Shown here piece after piece: positions 49,570-60,350 of a stretch of DNA of 64,000 bases (within the stretch, counting starts at the first letter, position 1; each line of letters starts with the position of its first letter). The notes beneath the pieces are model-generated. The model was not told the origin of the DNA, did no database searches, and worked only from the letters and a program-made list of their open reading frames with translations. Both the position numbers and the translations under genes were made by a program. Source of the DNA: Diplonema papillatum. Lineage: Eukaryota; Euglenozoa; Diplonemea; Diplonemida; Diplonemidae. The DNA is taken from assembly GCA_030068145.1 (NCBI GenBank), contig JAPJBO010000912.1, forward strand, positions 27,202-91,201. Direction: 5' to 3'.

Positions 49570-49690
49570 AGTCCCCGTCTCGTGCACGTCCGCGACGCCC
49601 GCGATGCCGCACGGGTGGTCACTGCACTCCGAGACTTGTCCTGCTCCTCATCGCCTACCATGGACTACCCTGTGAAGCACTTTCGGATCA
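49570..49690 (+). pseudogene. Decayed copy 2 of the 3' end of the same gene
   Basis: CCCCGTCTCGTGCACGTCCG through AAGCACTTTCGGATC matches 48966-49084. It is followed directly by the broken recombinase copy at 49720. Confidence 0.9.
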
Positions 49691-49719
49691 AAGCCCGAGT
49701 TCATTACTAATTGGTGGTT

Positions 49720-50481
49720 ATGTCAGCTAATTTCGTGCAAGCGTCGGCAGGAGCGAAATCTACCAAACAGTGTCCTTCGATTTTCCGACCCACCCACCCT
49801 CAGAGAATGGAAGGAAAGGGAAAGGTGCCTTGGGATATCGGGCAGCTCTCCTCTCGGAGGGGTGAGTTTACCGATGAGGAATGGGAAGGGTTGAACGAGT
49901 CGCTGAAGAGGCTCCCGGGGGACTTCCCACCGGCGTCGCTCTGGAGTCTTCCCTACAACTACCTCCCGGTCCCCCGTCCTCCCAAGGTCTCTGCGTACCA
50001 CCGCCTGCAGAGCATGCTGAAGGGGAAGAGAGGTCTAGAAGAGGCCTCCCGGGAAACCCGCGAGGTCAGAGCGGCGGCCCAAGCGCCGGCGAAGAGGAGG
50101 GCGACGGCACAGTGTCTGGCGCTGCGGGACGTGCTCAGAACCCAGACACCGGAGCGTGCGCGGGACCACATCAGGTCGAAGTATACGAACGCCGCCTGCG
50201 AATCCGGTATGGCGGAATATGTGTCCTGGTGCAATGAAGGAGGGGTCGCCCCGTATCCAGCCTCAGTCCGTCGGCTGGAAGCCTTCGGCGGCTGCCTGAC
50301 CATGATGGGCTCGTCTTCGTACGAGAAGCCACACGCCCTGGTGAAGGCGATCGTGGCCGAGAATCTCGCGAAGGGTTTCGTCCTCAGCGACCCGGCAGGC
50401 GACATTCCGAGGCTGCTGAAGACGCTCGAGCGGGAGGCACCGGACGCGGTGCGGAAAGAGCCTCTGGGCCTGGAGCTGTAG
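49720..50481 (+). pseudogene. Broken DIRS-like tyrosine recombinase copy
   Basis: Opens MSANFVQASAG, the same start as the recombinase at 2499, and shares the region KEPLGxE/QF and YPASVRRLEAFGGCL with it (YPTTVRRLEIFGGYL there). Only the N-terminal part of the family is represented; the catalytic half is not seen. Diverged from the 2499 copy, so it is an older or separate lineage. Confidence 0.85.
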
Positions 50482-51910
50482 GAAATGCTGCAGGAAATAC
50501 TTGAGGAGAGGCTGCCGGTTGCAAAATCTCAAAGGCACGCAAAAGAAGGTAAGCGTGCTGTAGCTCACGTGGAACACAGGGAAATCTGAGGTAATCTTGC
50601 GGGTTGCCCGGCAGCCAAAGGCTGAAAACATGTAGGCAGCGTGCTTGGCGGTTCACAATTCTGAACCTGATGATAAACCAGGGCAAAAGAAAGAAGGGAA
50701 AAACGATCAACCGGCACGCAGAAGACTGCGGCTCTGTCCGTCAGCAGTAAATGCGGATCTTATCGGGCCCTTGCGGTGTACTCACACCTTGGGGAATCCT
50801 CGACTTTGCACTCCGTGCTGCCTCGGGCGTTGCGGCTTCGTAACCATACTTCAACGTTCTTGCTTTCGAATGGCTCTGCCTGTGGGCAGTGTCGCGGATC
50901 ATATTGGACCAGTGCGGGTGTACTCACACCCTGGGGGAACCCTCAATACCGACTGCACACTGTCCTTCAGCGTTTCGCCTTCGTTTTTTTTTTTCCCGGC
51001 TTCCCGTGACCCGTGCCCATGTGCAGGGCCGCCCCCTGGTGGAGTGATGTCAAGTTGGTTCCGTTGACGGAGACGAGATTTCAGTCCGTAAGTAGGCGGG
51101 TGTGTCGTTGTAGGTGGAGGGGTGTCTTTTGGCATCTGCGGCTTGCTTACGCGAGACGCGCACCACTTCTGAAGCAGGTCCGTGATGATCCTGGGTCGGC
51201 GAGTACTGCCAGGCGCCATCCCGCTGTTTCGCGTAGGGATGAGTGGTGTTGGTCAAAGGAAAACTTTGTATGCAATACCTTGTACCGGGCGAACGTACAG
51301 GCACCAGCTCAAGCTCTAACACAAGCATCTCCCCACACACTCACCATCATCCGTACGAGCACCTTCCAGCACAACGTCACAGGACGCCAATTTCTTCTAA
51401 TTAAAGGCGGAACATTGCTATTATCCCTACTATTTGGCGCAATAGCGGTCAAGGGAACGACTCGAAACTGTTAACGGGAACGGAAACAATGAATCCTGCA
51501 GGGGCGGTCGGAGAAGCCGCCATGCTCTCCGCAGCAAAAAGAGTCGTGGTATTCAATCGCTGTTGCCTCCCGCCTATCCTACCTAGGCGGAGCTGATAAG
51601 CCCCGCGACAGCAGTGCCTCCGCCGAAGCAAACGAAGCGCGCCTACGTGGTACTGGTGCTTCCGAAAGCAGCTGAGGACGAGGAGCGACCCCCAATCTCA
51701 AGAGCGAAGACGAAGAAGCGACGATCAACCTCGGCAACCACAGAAGACGCACGGTCGTCGCCCAAGCGCTGAGCGCGACGATCAAGACGAGCTTAAGAGG
51801 CGAAAGCATGACACATCACGCGCGAAGAGATATAGCAACCGGAGACTTTAAAATACCGACCTTCTAATCCACAAATAACGCTAGATAATCGCGACGCCGG
51901 CGATGCAGAT
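50482..51910. other. Intergenic with small duplications
   Basis: A tandem duplication of about 135 bp (50758-50890 and 50893-51000 region, sharing GTGTACTCACACC and TGGGGGAACCCTC-like blocks), an ATCAACCGGCAC motif at 50706, and part of the CCGGAGACTTTAAAA repeat at 51838. No gene recognised. Confidence 0.45.
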
Positions 51911-52740
51911 TACCGTAAGCAAAAAAGTTGGACCGGAATTATGTTGGACCGGGCAAAAGTTGGACCGCGCGACGACCAAAACAGTTGGACCATTTTGTCC
52001 GGCCCAACATATTTCCGCCCAGGCACTTTTCCACTTAGGCGGGCGGCATGAGGTATGTCCTTTGACTTGAACAAGGCCAGGGTGCTTCTACCAATGGCTG
52101 GACCATGGCAGGGTGCCTCGTTGCGAGTTGCTGGGTGGGAGTGATTTTTGCGGACGTCCAGCCGTCCGATTCTGATTCTGACGAGGCTCTTGAGTGGAGG
52201 GACCGAAGCGTCCCTTCAGTGAGATCCTGTACCCGTGGGCTTTCTGGCAGGCCGGGGAAGCATTGGAAGGAAGCGGCGTGGGTTCTTGGCCACGTGAAGC
52301 CGTCCGGTAGCAGACGTGCGTTGGTTACCCTGTATTGAGACAGCAGCCGTCCGGACGGCTGCCGTCCGCCGGACGGGCGGACGTCCGCCCGGGTTTGCGG
52401 ACGGCTGGTAGAGTACTCAAGGGCTATCGGGGTTGATCAAAGTAGCTGCGGTTCACTCAGCTTAGACTTTGGCGGGGTTCTGATTCTGGGCGGACGCGTC
52501 CGCAAATACCAGAGCCGCGCAGTGTTCTAGAACTCCCGGCTGACTAATGCAACAAATTCACGCGCGACTTCCAAACTGACGGAGGTGAAGCGAGTGCTGT
52601 TCAGTGGCCAGCCGCGAAATTTTACTAAGTACACAGGACCCCCCCCAAAAAAGTTGGACCGGACAAAAGTTGGACCGCGAGAGCCCAAAACAGGTGAGTT
52701 GGACCGTTTTGTCCGCTCCAACTTATTTCTGTTTACGGTA
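51911..52740. mobile_element. Inverted-repeat element with CCGTAARCARAAA...GTTGGACCGG ends and TA borders
   Basis: Left TACCGTAAGCAAAAAAGTTG, right the reverse of TACCGTAAACAGAAATAAGT. Both subterminal regions repeat GTTGGACCG in each orientation. TA can be read as the duplicated target. The middle holds a GC-rich palindromic block of CCGTCCGGACGG motifs (52343-52405). No transposase. A related GTTGGACCCAAATGT run occurs at 58170-58205. Confidence 0.55.
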
Positions 52741-53033
52741 TTGCCACAGTTTCTTTGCATTTTAGCCCAAACTATCCTACGCTTCGCGTGCTACTGTGGC
52801 AGCATGTGACAAGACACAACATGCGAAACAGGTAAATAAAGAAAAGCAAAAAGAAAAAGGGAGAGCGCCATACAAGAGAGAGTACTTGCACACAAGCTCA
52901 AAACAAAACAAACTCCCTCCTCCCCCCACACACACCCACTCACACACACACACACTCAAACACCGACATCTTCCCATAAGCGCACTTTCCAGCGAAAGAG
53001 GCGAGCGGAGTCACGATAGCTGTCGACAACAGG

Positions 53034-54167
53034 ATGAAAGTAGCGGATGCGACCCGAAGAGAGAGCGTGCTGGCTACTGAGGACTTGCCGATGAAGGCAG
53101 TCGCGACATGGAGCTCGCTCGACGTCAGCGACTGGCTCAGGGAGAGCGGTCTGGGGGAGTACGTCACAAAGTTTTCCGAGCAGCGTATCGATGGCTCGGT
53201 GCTGCTGGCGATGGCGGAAAGCGACTTGAGGCAGCCGCCGTTGGCTATCCCTCGAGTCGGGGACATCAAGCGGATCAGCCATGCCATCGCAGCGCTCCGC
53301 GGCATCAAGACCCGCGAGCAAACAACGTACGACAGGCGGATGCAGGTGCAGCGGTTGTTCATGGGGATGTTGTACTGCGCGGTTTCCATCGCCGCGACGT
53401 CCTTCTCCCTGGTGACAGCGCACGAGCGCGTTCCGAACACCGACGCTTACCCGCCCCTCCCCGACCTGTTCTTGAACAACGTCCCCCGTGTCCCGTGGGC
53501 CTTCGCCGCCAGCGAGGTTGCCGTCTTCCTGCTTGGAGTCGTCCTGGCGCTCATCCTTGTCATGCACAAGTCGCGGCTCGTCATCGCGACGAGGTTTCTG
53601 GCCATCACGGGAACTGTGTTTCTCCTTCGGTGTTTCACGATGCTCATGACTTCGCTGTCCGTGCCGGGGGAGCACCTGGACTGCCCCCCTCTCGTGTTTA
53701 GTGGGGTGGAGCAGAAGCTCGAGCGGATGCTGACGATCATGAGCGGGCTCGGCACGACTGTGCTCGGTGTTACGACCTGCGGTGACTACATGTTCAGCGG
53801 ACATTGCAGCGGGCTGACCATCATTGCGTGCTTCGTTTGTGAGTACACACCCGAGTCTTGGACCTCGTTCCACCGCACCGTGTGGGCCACCGCGCTGTCC
53901 GGGATCGTCTGCGTCCTCGCGGGGCACGAGCACTACAGCATAGACTGCTTCATCGCGTTCTACATCTCGTCCCGAGTCTTCGCCTACTACCACACCCTCG
54001 CCCTGCAGATGCCGGTGATGACCGAGCGCCAGGCGAGCAAGGTCAACCTGTGGTTCCCGCTGGTGGCCTACTTCGAGCACTTCACGTCCGCCGACGACAA
54101 CAGAAACACGTACGAGCACCCGCTGGCCATGCTGCAGCCCCCGGACTCGAAACTGATGCACGACTGA
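53034..54167 (+). CDS. SAM-domain sphingomyelin-synthase-related membrane protein
   Basis: 377 aa, intronless, ATG in context ACAGGATGA. Residues about 25-95 form a SAM domain (WSSLDVSDWLRESGLGEYVT, FSEQRIDGSVLLAMAESDL). Several membrane segments follow (from LFMGMLYCAVSIAATSFSLV, then VAVFLLGVVLALILV, then IVCVLAGH and others). Family motifs are in order: PLPDLFLNNVP (D1), RCFTMLMTSLSVPG (D2), CGDYMFSGHCSGLTI (D3) and GHEHYSIDCFIAFYIS (D4). The two histidines and the aspartate of the D3/D4 boxes form the lipid phosphotransferase triad. SAM plus this core is the SAMD8/SMSr plan: ceramide phosphoethanolamine synthesis in endoplasmic reticulum in animals. Exact product here is unknown. Slightly shorter than animal SMSr (about 415 aa). 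Confidence 0.9.
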   Translation: MKVADATRRESVLATEDLPMKAVATWSSLDVSDWLRESGLGEYVTKFSEQRIDGSVLLAMAESDLRQPPLAIPRVGDIKRISHAIAALRGIKTREQTTYDRRMQVQRLFMGMLYCAVSIAATSFSLVTAHERVPNTDAYPPLPDLFLNNVPRVPWAFAASEVAVFLLGVVLALILVMHKSRLVIATRFLAITGTVFLLRCFTMLMTSLSVPGEHLDCPPLVFSGVEQKLERMLTIMSGLGTTVLGVTTCGDYMFSGHCSGLTIIACFVCEYTPESWTSFHRTVWATALSGIVCVLAGHEHYSIDCFIAFYISSRVFAYYHTLALQMPVMTERQASKVNLWFPLVAYFEHFTSADDNRNTYEHPLAMLQPPDSKLMHD

Positions 54168-54350
54168 AACCACCCGGGGTGGTTGAAGCTCGTGATATCG
54201 AGACACGCAGTGGGCGCAGCGATGCACGACTGATACCACCCGGGGTGGCTGAAGCCTGTGGCATCGAGACACGCAGTGGGCGCAGCGATGCACGACTGAT
54301 ACCACCCGGGGTGGCTGAAGCCTGTGGCATCGAGACACGCAGTGGGTGCT
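54155..54350 (+). repeat. Three 65-bp tandem copies over the stop codon and 3' UTR
   Basis: GATGCACGACTGA followed by ACCACCCGGGGTGG and CATCGAGACACGCAGTGGG recurs at 54155, 54220 and 54285. The first copy supplies the real stop of the SAM-domain gene (codons for MHD then TGA). Confidence 0.95.
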
Positions 54351-54626
54351 TTGGCTACACTCTCGTCGAGGCGATCACATCTTCCGGCAAGCAATCGCAG
54401 CGTTTCACCAGTGCACCTACCCCCCAGGGTACGTCCTTGGAATCACAGACCGAAAAACAAGTAAACGAGATCACCTAGCGAGCTTGCTTGAGCGCCTTCG
54501 GCGCGTCAGGTTGGAATTATCCTTACGTTTCTGAGCGAGCTCCTCATATCCACTCGCCAGAAGCGAGGTTGGAGGGGTGAAGCAAAACTTGACAAACGCA
54601 GGCTCCTTTTTTGTGCTCCCCCCCCG
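54351..54626 (+). other. 3' flank of the SAM-domain gene
   Basis: No gene or strong repeat seen; contains a short inverted GCGCCTTCGGCGC palindrome near 54490. Confidence 0.4.
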
Positions 54627-54856
54627 CCATTCCAAGCACGTTCGTGCAAACCCCCCTCCCCTTCGCGCACACGCGGACACACGCACACACACTGTTGAAC
54701 GCGCGCTCTTTCCAAGCACGTTCTTGCAGCCCCCTCTCCCCTGACCCTGCAGACGCTGAGGTCCCACGCTCATGACACGCCTGTTGCGTGCGTGGTTCAA
54801 AGGGCCGAAACACAGTGCAGATGGAACACGTATTGATTCTTGGCACGTTCATGCAA
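54627..54856 (+). repeat. Repeat cluster CCAAGCACGTTCTTGCA / AGGGCCGAAACAC
   Basis: Three end boxes (54630-54650, 54712-54728, 54842-54856) with one body (CGCTCATGACACGCC, GTGGTTCAAAGGGCCGAAAC). Same family as 34860-35050 but more decayed at the hammerhead-like positions. Confidence 0.7.
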
Positions 54857-55069
54857 TCCCCCCCCACCCCCCCCTCCCCCGTTTTTTAGGCCCCAGTGAG
54901 GTGGATAGCTTAGTTGGGGTGGCCCTGTACCTTCGGGCCTCCTGTACACTCGGGCTCGCCGCCGTCAGGTGTTGTAAAGCACCTCCGAGAGAGGATTTTG
55001 TGGCCACCACTTCTCCCTGCACCCAGAAGCGCTTTCTGAGATTCGAAAACACCGGCTTTTCTTGAAAGA

Positions 55070-55257
55070 AAATACTCGAGGGGCTGCCTTGTGCTTACTT
55101 CGAAGGACGCTAGAGGGGGAGAAACACTACAACTACAAAATGGGTCTTTTTTGTTGAACGCTTACGCCCGCCACCAACCCCAGATTCACCTGTGTTTCGT
55201 GTGGGCTACAGCACACCTCCTTTGATCTTTTGCAGCTGGCAGCCTCCTCAAGTATTT
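55070..55257. mobile_element. MITE with AATACTCGAGGGGCTGCC ends
   Basis: Left AATACTCGAGGGGCTGCC is mirrored by GGCAGCCTCCTCAAGTATTT at the right. The interior GAACGCTTACGCCCGCCACC block recurs reversed at 28209-28262. Isolated ends of this family occur at 49215-49240, 50485-50520 and, reversed, 26540-26580 and 33325-33365. Confidence 0.65.
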
Positions 55258-55291
55258 CCTACAAAGCAGGTGCTTACAGGGGATTAGTTTC

Positions 55292-56020
55292 CGTTGCAGA
55301 TTTAGACCGACGGTCTAAATCTGCAAACCGGCCAAGGAAAAAAAAAAAAAGTTCAAAAAACGGTGTTCAAAGTAAATATAGGCGGGGGGTGTGCTGAAGG
55401 TGCTGGATGCCTCCGCTGCTGAGACCCAGCCGCTGCCGTTCAATTGGGTTCAGCTTCGGGTCGGCAGCCACTGTGCTTCATTACCGGGCTAAGGTCCTGT
55501 TTGACAGTTGAGTATCCCACACGAGCTAAGAGTTGCCCACACACTTTTTGCCCAAATTTTCCGTCGCGCCTTCGGCGCGATGTTGCTAAAAATAACGCTA
55601 AAAATGTTGTTGTAAGCACGGCGGTGCACACCAAAACCGTGGACCTATTATCATAGGAATCATAGGAAAATAGGTCCCCAGGTCACCCCCCTTCAGCTGC
55701 CTGACGAGACTGTCTGTTTACGATTTTGACCCCGACTGTTTCCCCATATGGCACCCCCCCACAGGGAACCCAGAAGCATTCGGAAAACCCCGAAAAGCTT
55801 GATCCAGGCTGGTGTACGTTGAAAAAACGCCCGCAAAATGTGTCGCCAACCTGACGGGGTGACCATAATTGACCCATAAAGGACCCATGAAGACCCCTCT
55901 TTTGCCGAACGAAGTTGTGGAGATGTGTCGGCTCTGCCCCAAGACGCCGTACATCGGCGAAAACGGCACCGAAACACCGCCCAAAACCACCCCATAGTAA
56001 CGGTCTAAATCTGCAAATCC
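55292..56020. other. Palindromic TCTAAATCTGC motifs around an uncharacterised segment
   Basis: GCAGATTTAGACCG and CGGTCTAAATCTGC face each other across one base at about 55293-55321, and ACGGTCTAAATCTGCAAA returns at 55999-56016. The overlapping minus-strand frames between are not recognised. Confidence 0.4.
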
Positions 56021-56252
56021 CGGAAGCCTTCAAACTAAACCCTGGGTGCTTATACAAAAAAAAAAAAAAAAAAGCACGAAACCGACAGAAACGTTGTCCT
56101 GCGCAATACCAGACATCATCGACGCTACGGGTCGCCGTTGCATGACTGAGTGTGCCCGAGTCGCGTTTGCGGCGGACGTGTCGATCTGCTCCCGGGGGAG
56201 GGGGCTTGGCAGGCTGGCTACAAAAAAACAGTGGTTTGGGGAGCTTCCGAGC

Positions 56253-56328
56253 TCCGGGCTTGGCTGGGGCCATTTTCACTAGTAGCCATGGGGTTGCTGC
56301 AGTGAAAATGGCCCCAGCCAAGCCCGGA
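56253..56328. repeat. Hairpin with perfect 28-bp arms
   Basis: Arms 56253-56280 and 56301-56328 (CCGGGCTTGGCTGGGGCCAT core) with a 20-nt loop. A foldback or decayed MITE. Confidence 0.9.
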
Positions 56329-58309
56329 TCCAGCCGACGGCTCCGGATGACAGTTTTCTTATTAACCAGCCTGGGGCTTGGGTGGGGGACTCAACACAAC
56401 GCCTCGCGACATCCTTCTATCCAAACACTCGGATCTCGCGGCACCGGCGACTGTGCTACCTTAGTAGACTGATTTACCACCCTCTCCCCCATCCTCTGTA
56501 CTACCTCTTCCTCGCAGTAAGAAAAAGAACAATCTCCCCCCCCCCCCCCCCCCCCCCGACTCGGTCATCTTACCCTTCCGTTAGAGGTTTGTATGAGGAT
56601 ACATTTTCTTCTTTGTTTTCTATACTCCACCTCCCTCCCCCTCATCCCCCACGCCGACTCCGATACTTTCCCGGCTCTTTTGTAGAACGTGGGGGGCCCA
56701 AGACTACACTCCACGAAGGAATGTACTTGGTGTCGGTCACAAACAGTCCCGGACATGGCTCATAACGAAAGCGTGCACTAAATATACAACCCGTAACCAC
56801 ATAGCCCTTTCTTGCTCTAAGAGAACCCATTCATGAACGGTCACACGGAGACCCTAAAACCCCGGAATTTCAAGCGAACTTTAACTCTAAAAAGTGTGGG
56901 AGGTGACTCTGTCTTGTTTTTGCATTCTGCAGCCATTGTTTCAGCCTAAACGAGCATCCGACCAGTTATTTTGGATTTCCCGAGCAGTTTAGGAGCACCC
57001 GAGTGGTAGGTTCCTAGTTTTGGGCTGCCGGGGGCCTCCCTTTTTTCGTTCCGAAATCTTTTCGAGGCGCCCAAGGCGCGTCTCCAGCGTAAAGGCACGC
57101 CAGAAAAGGATCTCTTTTGCTGCTACGAGTCAGGGTAGCCTACCGTAAGTAAGGTATGTGGACAATGGCCGAAACCACCAATGACCAACAACTAAGGTAC
57201 CCACCGATCCTCTTACCTCACTCTTACGACACTCAGAGCACAAAGGATATCTTCCCATTCCCGACGAAGGTCACCCGGAGACTTTAAAACCCCGGAGTTT
57301 CAAGCGAACTTTCACTCTAGAAAGTGCTATAGATCTTTCCGGTGCCCTAAGTTCCCTATTTTGAAGTCACTGGACGACCGGAGAGCTGGTGCAGCGTGGA
57401 GCCGCACCACAGGGCTCTCGTGGTGCTGCTGTCCGTTCGAATTCTGGTGCAGCCTTTTCTGCGCTTTCTCCCCCCCCCCCCTTTGATGCTAGCATCAAAC
57501 ATGCATGAGAGGCAGTGTCCTGCCTAAACATTAAACTAAAACTTTCTCCCCGGCCGCCCTAACGGGCAAGCTCGTCAGAGTCTTTTTTCACCTCCGTCCG
57601 TAAAGGGTTGACCCCTGCGACAAAAAACCCAAATATACAACCCGTAACCATATAGCCCTTTCTTGCTCTAAGAGAACCCATCCATGAACGGTCACACGGA
57701 GACCCTAAACCCCCGAAATTTCAAGCGAACTTTAACTCTAAAACAAAAGCAGCAAAACAGTCCGCCAAGGTCCGGTACCTACTCCCTACTATGCACCGCT
57801 CCAGAATACTAAGTAACATGTATGCTTTCTTAGAATCTAGTCCACAAATAACGCTAAATATGCGCACGGACACCCCCAGTCGCTTTGCTCCAGTAAAATA
57901 CCGGGAAAATCGAGTCGCGTGCTTTTGAGGAACAGTTCTCGCCTAGCATCGTCTTTCCACTCCCCGCCTTTTCTTCTTCTTTTTTTTTTCGTTTGTCGTC
58001 GTTTGGAACATGCAACGTCGAAAGTAGTCCCGCCTGCAATGGCCCATCCTGAAGGCGCCGCGGCCAGCAGGGGCTGCCCCCCGGGGCCGAGGCTCTCAGG
58101 GGCTGGGAATGGATCTACGGGACCACCAGGGGGCACTTCCTACTGTTTTCCCAGTAGATTGGTAACCCCGAACATGTTGGACCCAAATGTTGGACCCAAA
58201 TGTGGACCCCAAGTTTGGACCGAAGTGACCGGGATGTGAGGGCTTTACACCTTGGACATATAAGGGTAACTTGAAAATATGTCGGACATACCGAAGAAAA
58301 GAAGTACGC
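56329..58309. other. Intergenic with dispersed repeat copies
   Basis: Homopolymeric C run (56538-56557), two good copies of the AGCCCTTTCTTGCTCTA family (56797-56895 and 57647-57743) and a partial one (57268-57322), ATTTTAGAATC-TAGTCCACAAATAACGCTA fragments at 57830, and ATGTTGGACCC repeats at 58172-58205. No gene supported. Confidence 0.5.
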
Positions 58310-58544
58310 GGGGCAGGGCTATAGTTTTATACTCCATGTGCAGCTGGTGGCTAACTGAGCGTCCAAACGGTCCTGTGTGACAGGGCTTCTATAACTTGCC
58401 ACTGCGGCGGAAAAGTCCAGCGCACTTATAAAATGTACCCGTCGCCGTTTCACAAACCCCGCCCGAACTGCGCAGGAACTACGCTAGTGTGACGAACCTT
58501 TCCAGCTTTACCAGCTTCGGCTGACACCATTTGCGCACTTAACC

Positions 58545-58781
58545 ATGGTTAAGAAGACGACTGAAAGCATAGACACAAAGATAGCTCAAAGCATCTGCAG
58601 AATAACACGAAAAGCCTCCAGGCAAAAACCCGTTTTCACATTTCTTCTGAGGGGCTCACGCACTCAAAGATCGACTTATACGCACAAACTACGCCGGAAC
58701 TCCGCAGTACGGGGTAGGGCTATAGTTTTATACTCCATGTGCAGCTGGTGGCTAGCTGAGCGTCCAAACGGTCCTGTGTGA
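58545..58781 (+). CDS. Repeated small ORF of unknown function (78 aa), copy 1
   Basis: MVKKTTESIDTKIAQSICRI then TRKASRQKPVFTFLLRGSRT and a basic tail. Copy 2 (58915-59151) keeps the same length with two substitutions; in copy 3 (from 59315) the frame ends early. A TATAAAATG lies about 125 bp upstream. The reading frame runs over the unit boundary, so openness could be chance. No known domain. Confidence 0.25.
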   Translation: MVKKTTESIDTKIAQSICRITRKASRQKPVFTFLLRGSRTQRSTYTHKLRRNSAVRGRAIVLYSMCSWWLAERPNGPV

Positions 58782-58914
58782 CAGGGCTTCTATAACTTGC
58801 CACTGCGGCGGAAAAGTCCAGCGCACTTTGCCGTTTCACAAACCCCGCCCGAACTGCGCAGGAACTACGCTAGTGTGACGAACCTTTCCAGCTTTACCAG
58901 CTTCGGCTGACACC

Positions 58915-59151
58915 ATGGTTAAGAAGACGACTGAAAGCTTAGACACAAAGATAGCTCAAAGCATCTGCAGAATAACACGAAAAGCCTCCAGGCAAAAACC
59001 CGTTTTCACATTTCTTCTGAGGGGCTCACGCATTCAAAGATCGACTTATACGCACAAACTACGCCGGAACTCCGCAGTACGGGGCAGGGCTATAGTTTTA
59101 TACTCCATGTGCAGCTGGTGGCTAGCTGAGCGTCCAAACGGTCCTGTGTGA
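58915..59151 (+). CDS. Repeated small ORF of unknown function (78 aa), copy 2
   Basis: Differs from copy 1 at two residues (SLDTK, GSRIQ). The upstream TATA-like stretch is missing in this unit. Confidence 0.25.
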   Translation: MVKKTTESLDTKIAQSICRITRKASRQKPVFTFLLRGSRIQRSTYTHKLRRNSAVRGRAIVLYSMCSWWLAERPNGPV

Positions 59152-59477
59152 CAGGGCTTCTATAACTTGCCACTGCGGCGGAAAAGTCCAGCGCACTTAT
59201 AAAATGTAACCGTCGCCGTTTCACAAACCCCGCCCGAACTGCGCAGGAACTACGCTAGTGTGACGAACCTTTCCAGCTTTACCAGCTTCGGCTGACACCA
59301 TTTGCGCACTTAACCATGGTTAAGAAGACGACTGAAAGCATAGACACAAAGATAGCTCAAAGCATCTGCAGAATAACACGAAAAGCCTCCTGGCAAAAAC
59401 CCGTTTTCACATTTCTTCGGAGGGGCTCACGCACTCAAAGTTCGACTTAGAAGCAGGAACTACGCAATACGGGGTTT

Positions 59478-59511
<34 letters not shown>
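59478..59511 (+). repeat. G homopolymer, about 34 bases
   Basis: Unbroken G run; strongly quadruplex-prone and a likely assembly-error site. Confidence 0.9.
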
Positions 59512-59512
<1 letters not shown>

Positions 59513-59949
59513 ACCATTCCATTCCCAGCACCGGGGAGCCTGGGCTCCGCGGAACAGCCGGGGGCTGAGCCGGCACCGGCCAGCTCCTTCTGCCGCCCGC
59601 GAGAGAAGAAAGTAAAAGCGCCAGCAATGCTGCTCTACCCGCCTATTCCCGGCTTCAAGCATGCTCGGCAACGCTAGATAATTCGATTTCGTGCCGTGAA
59701 CAGGCCACCTGCCCGCAACACTTGCACTAACACGAACACCACTGCTAGCAATACTAGGCCATTAACATCCGCAAACACAGCTAGCACAGCTCCCGACTGC
59801 CAATTGCCTCAACGGTCAACCAGAGACATGGTGCAAGCGAATGTTGATTGTCAGCAACCCCCCCCCCAAAAAAGGGGTTTCTTGAATATGGGACAGATGG
59901 TCTTCGGAGCCGGTGTCTTCCCTCATCAAAATGAGTGCCGCCCAGAGGA

Positions 59950-60242
59950 AAAAGAAGCAAAAAAGAAGAAGAAAGAAGAAAAGGCCGCTCCTGGTCCAGG
60001 AACGTGACGGTCAACCACAGCTTGCAAAGCTTGAGTCGGAGGCAGCACAGTGCCACGCTCTGCCCTGTGGCTGACCGTCTCGACGAGCTTGTGTTCAGCG
60101 CGAGCGCCAAGCCCCAAGGTGCGCCACGGCTTGATGCTTTAGTTTGGGAAATCGGTAGCCACTTGACCCGTAGGCCCGTGGCTCTGCAGTACCGCCGAAC
60201 ACGTGAAGTTTGGCTCCCGTGTAGCAGGCTTTCCCTGGTACT
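59950..60242 (-). mobile_element. Short retroposon, copy 3
   Basis: Reverse-complement match to copies 1 and 2: the AAG-rich tail at 59945-59985, then GGCCGCTCCTGGTCCAGG through GGCTTTCCCTGGTAC. A small deletion near 60060 relative to copy 1. No clear target duplication. Confidence 0.85.
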
Positions 60243-60254
60243 AGGGACTGATTC

Positions 60255-60350
60255 GTCGGTTTCCTCGGTTGATCCTGTCATAGTATTAGTCGTATAAGAT
60301 CGCAGTTTTTCCTCGGTTGATCCTGTCATAGTATTAGTCGTATAGGATCG
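60255..60350 (+). pseudogene. Duplicated segment resembling the 5' end of 18S rRNA
   Basis: TCCTCGGTTGATCCTGTCAT and the next 24 bases occur at 60260 and 60308. GGTTGATCCTGYCA is the start of eukaryotic SSU rRNA, and TAGTCGTAT resembles the following TAGTCATAT. Beyond that the match fades. Confidence 0.4.

Larger units (their letters stand above)
58310..59477 (+). repeat. Three tandem units of 0.37-0.40 kb, each with a small ORF
   Basis: Units start at GGGGCAGGGCTATAGTTTTA (58310), 58711 and 59081. The first and third have a 30-bp stretch with TTATAAAATG and CCATTTGCGCACTTAA that the second lacks in part. Each contains ATGGTTAAGAAGACG. The units are about 97 percent alike by eye. Confidence 0.95.

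Noticed and set aside
52956-54338. 460-aa minus-strand ORF over the SAM-domain gene
   Set aside because: Antisense shadow; histidine/arginine-rich with repeated blocks caused by the 65-bp repeats, while the plus strand has a full enzyme motif set.
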